Shown piece after piece: positions 34,365 to 42,850 of a stretch of DNA of 64,000 nucleotides. This DNA is from an uncultured Chlorobiaceae bacterium. GTDB lineage: Bacteria; Bacteroidota; Chlorobiia; Chlorobiales; Chlorobiaceae. Made by a program: the position numbers and the translations under genes. The stretch spans positions 1 to 64,000 of the forward strand of contig CAIRXW010000043.1 in assembly GCA_903882665.1 (NCBI GenBank), in the 5' to 3' direction. The stretch's first letter is position 1, and the number at the start of each line of letters is the position of its first letter. Below the pieces are notes generated by a model that did not search any database, was not told where the DNA came from, and saw only the letters and a list, made by a program, of their open reading frames with translations.

Positions 34365-34660
34365 ACCTCTATCCGTTCTTTATACTTATATACATTCATC
34401 ATCGTCATGGACAATGCAAAAGAGGGCAATATAACCATTGCATTCAGTTTTGCCGCCATCTCATTGTACGGTTTGCACCGGAAATCAAACCGCAAAAGCG
34501 TGAAATACATGAATTTATTTCTTGAAAAAATAGAGATTTATTTTTCCAACAGGGTTTTCTCTTCTCATTTATTTTCATAAACTATGCAGATTGAGAAAGA
34601 AGATGCAGGAATTACCCTGCACAACCCCGACGCCAACGAGTAAAGAAACGTGAACTTGTG

Positions 34661-35221
34661 ATGAGTGAATTAGAAAAATTACTGGCATGGAGCAATCTGC
34701 CCATACCGGGAGTGTTGCATGAATTACCGCACCACCAGCAGCAGGAGGTTATTTTATGGGCAAAAAAAGTTGTCAGCCATAACACCGAAGGACTTGATGA
34801 CCTCTACAATGCCATAAGCATGATCGTCAAATACATACCCAACTTCATGGTCATTCCGCTCATGGTCGCACACATCCGCCCCCGCATTGCCGCCGAAGTA
34901 TGCATTAAAATGGGTATTGATCAGGCCACCGGATACGCCAACGACCTTCCTCTGGAATATTTCAGCGACGTATCCAAACATCTTGACGCCCCGATGATGG
35001 CCCAGATTCTCGAAAAAATGAGAAAACAGGCCGCTGAAAAGTTTATCCACCACGAACTCAAGCACCACCAAACACGCTTACTCGACATTGCCCTGCATCT
35101 TGATCGGCGCCTCCTCGAAATCGTGGCAAAGCTTGCCACACTTCCTGAGCAGGAGCAGGAAGATGCCCAGGCCAACAACCCCCACAAAACCGTCATCGAC
35201 AAAATCAGGGCAATGCAGTAA
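34661..35221 (+). CDS. Conserved hypothetical helical protein
   Basis: A protein of about 186 residues (MSELEKLLAWSNLPIPGVLH), helical throughout and His/Leu rich, for example AAEVCIKMGIDQATGYAND and EKFIHHELKHHQTRLLDIAL. Repeated helix pairs and paired Asp/Ala-Pro turns suggest a scaffold. I do not recognise the family. It is intact and isolated, with about 300 bp of non-coding sequence upstream that contains no feature I can name. The frame opens with GTG 34658 followed by ATG 34661. Confidence 0.6.
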   Translation: MSELEKLLAWSNLPIPGVLHELPHHQQQEVILWAKKVVSHNTEGLDDLYNAISMIVKYIPNFMVIPLMVAHIRPRIAAEVCIKMGIDQATGYANDLPLEYFSDVSKHLDAPMMAQILEKMRKQAAEKFIHHELKHHQTRLLDIALHLDRRLLEIVAKLATLPEQEQEDAQANNPHKTVIDKIRAMQ

Positions 35222-35235
35222 CATAACCCGAATAA

Positions 35236-35340
35236 TTAACCAAACGACAAAAAAGTGGGGCAAAAAAGTCTCTCTTGATTTCATGGACGGCAGCATCACA
35301 AGCAATGCTGGTGCTTTGCTGTGGAGGAAAATAGAATCCG
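35236..35340 (+). pseudogene. IS1380-family transposase N-terminal remnant
   Basis: About 35 codons in one frame read KKWGKKVSLDFMDGSITSNA then GALLWRKIESEGGI. The pattern (V-x-x-D-F-x-x-G-x-I-[ST]-S-[ND]-[AG]-G-A-L-L-[LW]-R) matches the start of IS1380-group DDE transposases. No start codon and no downstream catalytic part are present. It is squeezed between the hypothetical gene and the ydbH stop. It is a short match, so the call is moderate. Confidence 0.45.
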
Positions 35341-35352
35341 AAGGAGGGATCA

Positions 35353-37506
35353 TTATTTTCCCCTCTTCTGAAGAGCTTTTTCAGAAATGATCTGTTCGAT
35401 GTTTGAGGAGATTGAGAGGCTGCGCATGAGGTCGAGCAGGTTCTGTTGGACGTTGAGGTTCAGTTCGATAGGTCGTCCACTCCGAAAGTCCGGATTGTTT
35501 CCCTTGATCTTGATGGTCATGGTCGAATTGCCATCCGGGCTCATATTGATTGACGAAAGCAACTCAACATAGAGAAAGTTTGAGAGTGCTTCGTAAGTGG
35601 TGCGAAGCCCCTGGTTTGCTGCGGCTCGCTCTTCAGGTGTCGTCGCATAAATAATCTGTCCGGACTGCTCTGCGTTTATTCCCGCATCTTTGATTTCAAA
35701 CAACTTGCCATTCATTTTTATCGGAATATTTCCTCCCGCGCGTCCTGTTGCATAGATCTTTTTTGCGCCCTGCAGGTCAAGCAGTTTCTGCAGCGGAATA
35801 TTGTTGATCCGGAGCGATGTTTCGCCCTTCTCTTTTGCCATATCGTAATCGAAATGTCGAATAGCGATTGTGCCGTCGAAAAATCCGGCGCTGAAGTCCG
35901 AAAGTGACACGATATCGAGATTCAGGCGGTTATGCCAGAGCATCAGCTTTCCTTTTGGCAAGGTGATCAGCATCTCTCTTTCGTTGGTCTTACGACGCAG
36001 CTTTTTCAAGCTGAACGTAATGGTGGTGCTTCCGTTCGATAATCGGTTGAGCACAAGGTCGGGCTCGCTAAAGATATAGTCGGCATCTTGCTTTTGCCGA
36101 CCAAAAATGCGTTCGCTTGCACTTTGCTTTTTTGACGGTTCGACCATGGTAATCGTGCCGCCTCCTGAAGATTTAAGATGTGCGTTCCGGATTGAAAATC
36201 CGTTATTTGTTATGGAAAGCGGAATGGATCCGCTTACCGGCCCGTTCATCGAGCTTTTGAAATCTCCGTACATGCGCACACGGTCAAGGAGCTTGAGTTT
36301 ATTCAACTTCAGGGTCAAGAGTGTGGCCTTCGCAGACGGGTCGATGCTGACAGGTGTTGAGGCGATTGTTCCGCCAAACAGTGTCGCTGACAGGTCGCTC
36401 AGAGCGAGGCCGGAAAGCTTTTCGTTGTGGCTGTTAAGTATGATTCGTGCATTGAGATGTTTTACCACCTCGTTACCTTCGAGATTGAGTGAGAGCCAGG
36501 GTTTGTGTTTTCGTGAATAGAAAACAATCTTGCTGCCCTTTTCGGCCATAACGACTGCATTACGCACCAGCACTGTGGAATCCTGGAATTCGACAGGAAT
36601 ATAACCGCTTATCCGGCCTGATGCGAAGGGGGTTTTACTGCTGCCCCGGTTATAGCCCGGGATTTTCGTGAGCGGGATTTGAGCCATGGCAAGGGTGAAT
36701 CGGGACTGTTTTTTTTTCAGGTCATAATCAATACGATCTGTCGAAGCCTTCCAATGAAAGAGCTCCATTGAGCAGTCGGTGAGTGTGAGGATACATGGCT
36801 TGAGCGGATCGCGTTTTGAACCGAAAAGTGCTTTGAAATTGCCCGCCGGCGACGGGTTTCCTTCGTTTAAGAGTTTTGCTATATGCAGTGTATCCAATTG
36901 TTGCTGCCAGTGTTCTGCCGCGCTGAGCCGTACCTTGAAGTCCACATCTTCAAGGCGGAGCTTTTCTCGCGTAATCGTAGCGCCCTTGATGGTGTAGGCA
37001 GCAGAAAGCGGTGTGAAGGAAAGGGTGAACCCTTTTTTGCGGGAAATCTCAATGCTCGCTTTTATCTGTGGTTTGCAGTCGATAAAGGTAACATGTTCAG
37101 TGCCAGGCTTTACCGTAAGCGAATCGGCTTCGAGTGTGAATGCTGCATTGACAACATTCAGCAGCAGTGACCCGAAACCAGGGGTGTCGCGGTTTTCGAA
37201 ATGCCAGGAAAGCAAACCGTTTGTGAATGAAAAAGTGCAGGTGGCAGTATCACTGCAGCCATCGGGCGGTGTCGTGAAGAATATTTTTATTGAGCGATAC
37301 CCAACGCCTGAAATACCCGGAAGTTCCACACCGGAAACCTCAACCCGAAACGGTTTCCCCTCAAGGGCACGGTTGACCAGTGATTGAGCATACCAGGGAA
37401 AAAAGAACCATGCTGCTGTCGGTAAAAGCGCCAGAAACAAAAGCAAAGCGAGCAGGATGCGCAGAGCCCCTTTTTTTCGCAGGATTACTTTTCCTTTTTT
37501 ATCCAT
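35353..37506 (-). CDS. ydbH: YdbH-like intermembrane (AsmA-like) transport protein
   Basis: A 717-residue protein with one N-terminal membrane helix (about residues 15-35, LRILLALLLFLALLPTAAWF) and a long beta-rich region of repeated strands and GG turns, as in AsmA-like YdbH proteins. The C-terminal block (ELNLNVQQNLLDLMRSLSIS) matches the family. E. coli YdbH, with YnbE and YdbL, takes part in phospholipid transport between membranes. The two partner genes follow here in the correct family set, with ydbL overlapping by 22 bp. Individual sequence identity is low, so the assignment leans on gene set and fold. Confidence 0.75.
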   Translation of the reverse strand: MDKKGKVILRKKGALRILLALLLFLALLPTAAWFFFPWYAQSLVNRALEGKPFRVEVSGVELPGISGVGYRSIKIFFTTPPDGCSDTATCTFSFTNGLLSWHFENRDTPGFGSLLLNVVNAAFTLEADSLTVKPGTEHVTFIDCKPQIKASIEISRKKGFTLSFTPLSAAYTIKGATITREKLRLEDVDFKVRLSAAEHWQQQLDTLHIAKLLNEGNPSPAGNFKALFGSKRDPLKPCILTLTDCSMELFHWKASTDRIDYDLKKKQSRFTLAMAQIPLTKIPGYNRGSSKTPFASGRISGYIPVEFQDSTVLVRNAVVMAEKGSKIVFYSRKHKPWLSLNLEGNEVVKHLNARIILNSHNEKLSGLALSDLSATLFGGTIASTPVSIDPSAKATLLTLKLNKLKLLDRVRMYGDFKSSMNGPVSGSIPLSITNNGFSIRNAHLKSSGGGTITMVEPSKKQSASERIFGRQKQDADYIFSEPDLVLNRLSNGSTTITFSLKKLRRKTNEREMLITLPKGKLMLWHNRLNLDIVSLSDFSAGFFDGTIAIRHFDYDMAKEKGETSLRINNIPLQKLLDLQGAKKIYATGRAGGNIPIKMNGKLFEIKDAGINAEQSGQIIYATTPEERAAANQGLRTTYEALSNFLYVELLSSINMSPDGNSTMTIKIKGNNPDFRSGRPIELNLNVQQNLLDLMRSLSISSNIEQIISEKALQKRGK

Positions 37507-37832
37507 TTACCCTGAACCTTTACCCACGTCCGTACCGGAAGACGGCTATAGATTTTCTGGAACATCATCTCTCCCACAACATCAATGGTCAGGTTATTCT
37601 GGGCAGCAACTTTTGCATACTCAGCACGGCGTAAGTTATTGATGGTTGCAATCAACTCCTCTGCTTCAACCGGTGCATCCGGAGGAATGGCAAGCAGTCC
37701 ATTGTCAACCTCTCCGGCAAGTCCGTTTAATCGGGCTGTTTTAATATCAAGCGCAAAGACCGGCATAGCAAGAACCATAAACAGCATCGTTGCTGCCGCT
37801 ACTCTTAACACTATGGATTGCATATTTTTCAT
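37485..37832 (-). CDS. ydbL: YdbL family (DUF1318) periplasmic protein
   Basis: A 115-residue protein with a signal peptide (VLRVAAATMLFMVLAMPVFA, cleavage after about residue 27). The mature part has LNGLAGEVDNGLLAIP, INNLRRAEYAKVAAQNN, and VGEMMFQKIYSRLPVRTWVK with the final GKWIKK. This is the DUF1318/YdbL pattern of G-x-V-x-E-x-x-x-G-x-L then an N-x-x-R-x-x-x-Y-x-x-I-A motif. It overlaps the ydbH start and follows ynbE by 17 bp. Confidence 0.82.
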   Translation of the reverse strand: MKNMQSIVLRVAAATMLFMVLAMPVFALDIKTARLNGLAGEVDNGLLAIPPDAPVEAEELIATINNLRRAEYAKVAAQNNLTIDVVGEMMFQKIYSRLPVRTWVKVQGKWIKKEK

Positions 37833-37849
37833 TGTTCCATTTCTCCTGT

Positions 37850-38053
37850 TTAAAATAAGCCTTGTTTGTTTTCAAGCAGGTAGTCGAGTTCCCGGTCAAC
37901 CTTGATCCTGATTTCGTGATCGATTTTGATGTTCATGTTAATCACAATGGGTTTGTCGGGGGCTTCAATTTTTACGGTTGGATTGCACCCGGTCATGAGT
38001 GTACCGGCGACGAGCGAAAGAAGCGCCAGTATGCTGTCGATTTGCTTGTTCAT
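37850..38053 (-). CDS. ynbE: YnbE-like small lipoprotein
   Basis: About 67 residues. The start at ATG 38053 gives MNKQIDSILALLSLVAGTLM followed by the lipobox Thr-Gly-Cys. The mature part PTVKIEAPDKPIVINMNIKID then HEIRIKVDRELDYLLEN matches YnbE closely (P-I-x-I-N-M-N-[VI]-K-I-[ED]-H-E-I). The frame is open further upstream to 38125, but the added residues do not look like a signal. YnbE forms a beta-bridge with YdbH; YdbL prevents its runaway polymerisation. Confidence 0.85.
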   Translation of the reverse strand: MNKQIDSILALLSLVAGTLMTGCNPTVKIEAPDKPIVINMNIKIDHEIRIKVDRELDYLLENKQGLF

Positions 38054-38148
38054 TGCTTCTTTTCTTTTTGTTAAAATATTCTTGGCCCTGCAGTATCTTT
38101 CCCTTGCCAAGGCCATGGTAACCATAACGTTACAGCAAGAAAACCAGT

Positions 38149-39198
38149 CTATTTGTTCAAATTATTTTTGCATGATTCCCAAGGCGCAAAAACCAGGCGT
38201 AAGCCAGTGTAGTTGCTGCGGAACTCGGGTGTGCCACTATCGCGAGAAGCTGACCGGCAGCGCATGCCAAAATCGTTCCAGCTCCCGCCACGAAGCACAT
38301 GGGTCAAACCGGTTGCTGGTCCGACAGGATTGATAACGGTACCTGTTGTTTTACAGTCGGCGTAATAGTTCAATCCATACCAGTCACTACACCATTCCAG
38401 GACATTGCCGTGCATGTTATAAAGCCCCCAGGCATTCGGAGCAAAACAGTTAACCGCAACAGTATTTGCTCTGTACACGCCTTTTGGGTTATGGTTGTAC
38501 GGATAGTTCCCGTCATAGTTTGCCTGATCTGTTGTTATGTTTTCTCCCGTATTGAAAGGCGACTGGCTTCCTGCCCGGCAAGCGTACTCACGCTCCGCTC
38601 CTGTGGGCAAGCGGAACTGCTTTCCTGTTTGTTGCGATATCCACTTGCAATAGGCTACTGCATCATTCCAGCTAACATGCAACACCGGATGATTATCTTC
38701 GTTCTGGCTCCGCAAACTACCCCAAACTCCGTGACGCCAGTTTACACCTGCTTTTTTCAGGACGTTAACACCATCAAAAATCCAGCTCCCGCTGCCTTTT
38801 TCAGCATCAGTCAGATAGTTTGATGCCTCAATGAATCTCCTGAAATCAGCAACGGTTACGGCATATTTGCTCATATAAAAGTCACTTACTCTTGCCCGGT
38901 GCTGGATTTCATCTTTCTGGCGGCCAACTTCACTCTCCGGGCTTCCTATCGTAAATTCGCCTCCGTGTATTTTAATAAAGTTTCGGGGAACACACCCGGC
39001 GGCGGGTAACGATGAGTTAAAAACCATTAGTCCGACAAGGCAGATAACAGGGGCGATGGCGACAACTTTCCATTTGTGCCAAGTCAGGCTTGCCAGCAGG
39101 GCAAGAAAGCGGTATAAGCGTGCTGCGAAACTGCTATCAAATTCTCTATCAGCTCTCAACAGCGGAGATCCAACCCGGATGGTCATGGCTTCCATCAT
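38149..39198 (-). CDS. SUMF1/FGE-domain membrane-anchored protein
   Basis: About 349 residues. A hydrophobic segment at about residues 45-65 (VVAIAPVICLVGLMVFNSSL) precedes a formylglycine-generating-enzyme/sulfatase-modifying domain. Blocks are FIKIHGGEFTIGSPESE, MSKYAVTVADFRRFIEAS, HPVLHVSWNDAVAYCKWIS, FRLPTGAEREYACRAG, WGLYNMHGNVLEWCSDWYG, and HVLRGGSWNDFGMRCRSASRD. The family includes real FGE and many non-enzymatic ligand or carrier proteins; the two active Cys of FGE are not evident by eye. Start ATG 39198 is preceded by AAGGGGG. No sulfatase is nearby. Confidence 0.8.
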   Translation of the reverse strand: MMEAMTIRVGSPLLRADREFDSSFAARLYRFLALLASLTWHKWKVVAIAPVICLVGLMVFNSSLPAAGCVPRNFIKIHGGEFTIGSPESEVGRQKDEIQHRARVSDFYMSKYAVTVADFRRFIEASNYLTDAEKGSGSWIFDGVNVLKKAGVNWRHGVWGSLRSQNEDNHPVLHVSWNDAVAYCKWISQQTGKQFRLPTGAEREYACRAGSQSPFNTGENITTDQANYDGNYPYNHNPKGVYRANTVAVNCFAPNAWGLYNMHGNVLEWCSDWYGLNYYADCKTTGTVINPVGPATGLTHVLRGGSWNDFGMRCRSASRDSGTPEFRSNYTGLRLVFAPWESCKNNLNK

Positions 39199-39430
39199 GC
39201 ACCCCCTTTTACCCAATTATAGGAAAATAAAAGCAATGCTTATAATTTACTTTTTATGCCTGTGTTGCACAAATAGCCAGATATGCGATGCCAGCTTTGT
39301 TGAAGCTCCCCGACAGCGAAACACCCGAAAAGAAAACCTGTTGGTCAAAGCGGGAATAACACCGGAAGCACATGGAAGAGCAAATGAGTCCGGGACGATA
39401 CTTACCCGCGACTCCGGCATGCAAGAGCGG

Positions 39431-40126
39431 CTACATCCCGAGAAAGGCTCTCTTTACCTCCTTGTTATCGAGGAGTTCTTCGCCTGTTCCGGTCAGCACC
39501 ATCGACCCGGTTTCAATGACGTATCCCCTGTGGCTGATTTTCAGAGACTGATAGACATTCTGCTCAACAAGGAGTACCGTAACGCCGTTGGAGTTGATGG
39601 TACGAATGGCACCGAAAACCACCTCGGTAAAAAGAGGAGACAATCCCAGACTTGGTTCGTCAAGAAGAAGGAGTTTCGGGTTACCCATTAACCCTCTTCC
39701 TATGGCAAGCATTTGCTGCTCACCACCAGACATGGTTCCTCCCGGTTGATTGCGTCGTTCAGCGAGTTTCGGAAAAAGGGCAAAGACTTTTTCCAGATTC
39801 AGTTGGCGATCTTTCTGGTGCAGGTAACCTCCCATCATCAGATTTTCAACAACGGTCATATCCGGAAAAATCTTTCTCCCCTCAGGCACATGGACAATCC
39901 CTCGCTGAACAATGGTGTGCGCCGGAAGAGCCTGAAGCGATTCTTGATTAAAGGTGATCGTGCCAGTTGATTTGATAATGCCCGAGATGGCTTTGAGCAG
40001 GGTCGATTTACCAGCGCCATTGCTGCCAACAACAGAGACTATTTCTCCTTCAACAAGAGCAAGAGTAATGGCCCGTAAAACAGGCATCTCACCGTATCCC
40101 GCATGCAGATTTTGAATATCAAGCAT
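39431..40126 (-). CDS. livF: Branched-chain amino acid ABC transporter, ATPase LivF
   Basis: About 231 residues, starting MLDIQNLHAGYGEMPVLRAI. Walker A GSNGAGKSTLLKAISG, Q-loop region VHVPEGRKIFPDMTV, signature MSGGEQQMLAIGRGLM and Walker B LLLLDEPSLGLSPLF are all complete, and the GRKIFPDMTVVENL segment is typical for LivF. It is the last gene of the livKHMGF cluster, overlapping livG by 8 bp. The ribosome site GGAGG precedes ATG 40126. Confidence 0.93.
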   Translation of the reverse strand: MLDIQNLHAGYGEMPVLRAITLALVEGEIVSVVGSNGAGKSTLLKAISGIIKSTGTITFNQESLQALPAHTIVQRGIVHVPEGRKIFPDMTVVENLMMGGYLHQKDRQLNLEKVFALFPKLAERRNQPGGTMSGGEQQMLAIGRGLMGNPKLLLLDEPSLGLSPLFTEVVFGAIRTINSNGVTVLLVEQNVYQSLKISHRGYVIETGSMVLTGTGEELLDNKEVKRAFLGM

Positions 40127-40847
40127 TGTGGCCGCCTCCAAGGTATGCGTCAATAACATCAGGATTATTGGTAATCTCTTCAGGCGTGCCTTCCGCAAGC
40201 TTTTCGCCGGAGTTCAGCACAACGATCCGGTCACAAATTGAAGTAACGGCTTTCATATCATGCTCAATAAAAACAATGGTCGCCCCTTTTTGCCGGACCC
40301 CGCGGATGATATCGAGAATGATACCGGTTTCCGTAGGGTTCAGCCCACCACATATTTCGTCCAGAAGCAGCATTTTCGGATGGGTAGCCAACACACGCGC
40401 AAGCTCAAGCTTTTTTTTCAAACCAACAGGCAACGATCCCGCAAGCTTGCCAGCATAATCCATCAATCCCACTGCGTGCAAATTTTCCCGGGCAATCGCT
40501 TCAGCCTCTCTGGTAACACTGGTTATGGAAAATGCCCCGATCATGACGTTCTCAAGCACCGTCAGACTTCCCAATGGCTTGACCCTCTGCCAGGTTCGTA
40601 CCATACCCAAACGGCAAACTTCATCAGGTCGCAGGGCATTGATTTTTTTATTATCAAAAATCACCTCTCCGGACGAGGCCGGAAAAAAACCCGTCATGCA
40701 GTTGAACAAAGTGCTCTTTCCTGCACCGTTCGGACCGATAAGGCCAAAAATCTGTTGTTCATCAACAGAAAAACTGACATCTGAAACAGCAACATTACCG
40801 CCAAAATGCTTGCTGACATGGCTGATATGCAAAAGATGCCGGATCAT
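40119..40847 (-). CDS. livG: Branched-chain amino acid ABC transporter, ATPase LivG
   Basis: About 242 residues from ATG 40847 (MIRHLLHISHVSKHFGG). Walker A GPNGAGKSTLFNCMTGF, the LivG-type segment LGMVRTWQRVKPLGSLTVLENVMIG (Q-x-x-x-x-F-like), signature region LPVGLKKKLELARVLA (a degenerate LSGG, as in many LivG) and Walker B LLLDEICGGLNPTE. Note ICGG replacing PxxG in the Walker B neighbour, a usual LivG variant. The start overlaps the livM stop (ATGA), with GGAGG before it. Confidence 0.93.
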   Translation of the reverse strand: MIRHLLHISHVSKHFGGNVAVSDVSFSVDEQQIFGLIGPNGAGKSTLFNCMTGFFPASSGEVIFDNKKINALRPDEVCRLGMVRTWQRVKPLGSLTVLENVMIGAFSITSVTREAEAIARENLHAVGLMDYAGKLAGSLPVGLKKKLELARVLATHPKMLLLDEICGGLNPTETGIILDIIRGVRQKGATIVFIEHDMKAVTSICDRIVVLNSGEKLAEGTPEEITNNPDVIDAYLGGGHNA

Positions 40848-41839
40848 TTCACCCTCCGGAAAAGCCCAAGAATACCTTTGGGCAGATAAAGAATGCAAAG
40901 CACCGTAATGATGCCATAGACCAGTACATGGGCGTGAGCCAGGTTCTCTTTCAAAAAGAGTCCTGTTCCTGACGTTTCCGATACCAGCCCGGCCTTGACC
41001 AGAGCATCTCCAAGAAGATTTGAGCGAAGCACCTCGGCAAGCGGCACCAGCAGGAGCGCTCCAACAACCGGCCCCCACAGGGTTCCGACACCCCCGATAA
41101 TTGCGGTCAGAATAATTTCAATGGAGAGTCGAAGGTCAAGAACTGCCGAGGTGTCAATAAACCGGATATAGAGGCCATAGAGGCTTCCAAGGACAGAGGT
41201 TAAAGCCGCAGATATCAGCAATGCCCTGTTTTTATAAACGGAGAGATTAATGCCCAGTGAAGCGGCAGCATCCTGGTCTTCACGGATTGCCTGCAGATAG
41301 AACCCTGTTTTCGACTTTCGAAGCCAGGCTGTGATGCTGAGGGTAACAACAAGCACCAGCAGCATCCCGTAATAAAAAGGGTTTTTACTGTTAAGATCAA
41401 GCCCCCACAACGAGAGATCAGAGAGCAGAATTCCCTGAGCACCTCCGGTAAACTCAAAATTAAGCACCGAAAGACGGACAATTTCGGCCACAGCAATAGA
41501 GGCAAGAGCAAAGTAATGGCCGCGCAACCGGAAAACAATGCTGCCGGTAATGAGGGCAATAATGCAGGCCACAACAATACCTGCCGCCATGCAGAGAATC
41601 GGATTAAGATTGTAGAGCGTGATCAGAATCATGGTGGTGTAGGCACCAGCCCCGAAATAGGCGGCATGACCAAAGCTGTACTGCCCTGCATAGCCACCAA
41701 TAATATTCCAGGCCGAAGAGAGCGCGGCCATCATCAGAACCGAAATCATGATTCCTGTGATATAGGGATTCTCTCCAATAAACAGCGGCAAAGCGGCAGC
41801 AATTGCCGCAAGAATTGCAATAAGGACAATACGCTTCAT
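40844..41839 (-). CDS. livM: Branched-chain amino acid ABC transporter, permease LivM
   Basis: About 331 residues from ATG 41839 (MKRIVLIAILAAIAAALPLF). Eight or more membrane helices are evident. The LivM hallmark AWNIIGGYAGQYSFGHAAYFGAGAY and the EAA-like loop RALLISAALTSVLGSLYGLY are present, with IIGGVGTLWGPVVGALLL near the end. The ribosome site GGAGG precedes the start, and it overlaps livH by 4 bp. Confidence 0.93.
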   Translation of the reverse strand: MKRIVLIAILAAIAAALPLFIGENPYITGIMISVLMMAALSSAWNIIGGYAGQYSFGHAAYFGAGAYTTMILITLYNLNPILCMAAGIVVACIIALITGSIVFRLRGHYFALASIAVAEIVRLSVLNFEFTGGAQGILLSDLSLWGLDLNSKNPFYYGMLLVLVVTLSITAWLRKSKTGFYLQAIREDQDAAASLGINLSVYKNRALLISAALTSVLGSLYGLYIRFIDTSAVLDLRLSIEIILTAIIGGVGTLWGPVVGALLLVPLAEVLRSNLLGDALVKAGLVSETSGTGLFLKENLAHAHVLVYGIITVLCILYLPKGILGLFRRVK

Positions 41840-42708
41840 GACTGCCCTCCCTTTTTGCCGAACAACCCTTGCGGACGAAGCAGCAGTACCGCAAGAAAGA
41901 GCACAAAGACCACAACATCCTTCCAGTCTGATGAGATATAGGTCGATGACATGGACTCCACCACACCAATAATCAACCCCCCGACTCCAGCCCCGGCAAC
42001 CGAGCCAAGACCACCTAAAACACATATAGTAAAGGCCTTCAGCAGAAAACTGTGACCCGCCAATGGGTGAATATAATAGGTCGGTGCAATCAGTGCGCCG
42101 GCGGTTGCAGCCAAAGCCGTACCGATACCAAAGGCGATTGCACTCATTTTCGCCACATTGATGCCCATTAACTGCGCTGCCTCACGGTTCTGGCTCGTTG
42201 CCCGCAATGCCATACCGGTGCTGGTTTTTAACAGGAACAAAGAGAGCATGGCCGTAATGCAGCAGGTAATAAGAAAAGAGATCAACAGGGGCACAGAAAG
42301 GTAAATACCGCCGGGAATAGTGAATGCGCTGCTCGAATAGGAGGTTGTCAGTATTTTGGGGTCGCTGGTAAAAGCCAGAAGCGCGGTATTACTCATGATG
42401 AGACCAAGACCAACGGTCAGCAGTATCTGATTTTGATGAGGGTGATCGATAACGCGGCTGATAAAGACTTTTTCCATCATAAAGCCAAACAGAAAGGCTA
42501 TGGGCATAATCAGAATCAGCGACAAATAGGGATCGATATGCAGCAACGTAAAGGCAAAGTATGCCAGATACATGCCAAGCATCATCAAATCTCCATGCGC
42601 AAAATTACTGATATTCATGACACCAAAAACAAGCGACATGCCTATTCCGGCAAGAGCATAAACACCACCGGTCAGTATTCCTGAAAGCAAGGCTTGAAGA
42701 AACAGCAT
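41836..42708 (-). CDS. livH: Branched-chain amino acid ABC transporter, permease LivH
   Basis: About 290 residues from ATG 42708 (MLFLQALLSGILTGGVYALA), preceded by GGGAG. It has eight predicted helices. Family hallmarks are AGIGMSLVFGVMNISNFAHGDL, the cytoplasmic loop ATSQNREAAQLMGINVAKM, and FLLKAFTICVLGGLGSVAGA. It forms a heterodimer with LivM in the inner membrane. Substrate could be branched-chain amino acids, urea or other small molecules; the family is broad. Confidence 0.93.
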   Translation of the reverse strand: MLFLQALLSGILTGGVYALAGIGMSLVFGVMNISNFAHGDLMMLGMYLAYFAFTLLHIDPYLSLILIMPIAFLFGFMMEKVFISRVIDHPHQNQILLTVGLGLIMSNTALLAFTSDPKILTTSYSSSAFTIPGGIYLSVPLLISFLITCCITAMLSLFLLKTSTGMALRATSQNREAAQLMGINVAKMSAIAFGIGTALAATAGALIAPTYYIHPLAGHSFLLKAFTICVLGGLGSVAGAGVGGLIIGVVESMSSTYISSDWKDVVVFVLFLAVLLLRPQGLFGKKGGQS

Positions 42709-42786
42709 GATACATCTCCCTGTAAAATGAACTGATCGGCCAGCTAACTCCATTTACAACGATAACACAAAAAAAATCCGGGAAAA

Positions 42787-42815
42787 GGCGCCTCAAGCAA
42801 CTTTCAGGAAGCGCC
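42787..42815 (-). terminator. Stem-loop between livK and livH
   Basis: GGCGCTTC and GAGGCGCC on the minus strand pair (one G-U), with a loop of about 13 nt, followed by CTTTTCCCGG and a run of eight T. Such leaky terminators after the binding-protein gene give excess binding protein over permease. Confidence 0.6.
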
Positions 42816-42850
42816 ATATCACCATATTTTCTCTGAACAGTAACGGCAAC

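Noticed and set aside
39217-39430. TGTTGCACAAATAG in the gap before livF resembles the end of some IS5-type elements
   Set aside because: Only about 14 bp match from memory, with no matching inverted end and no transposase fragment nearby.
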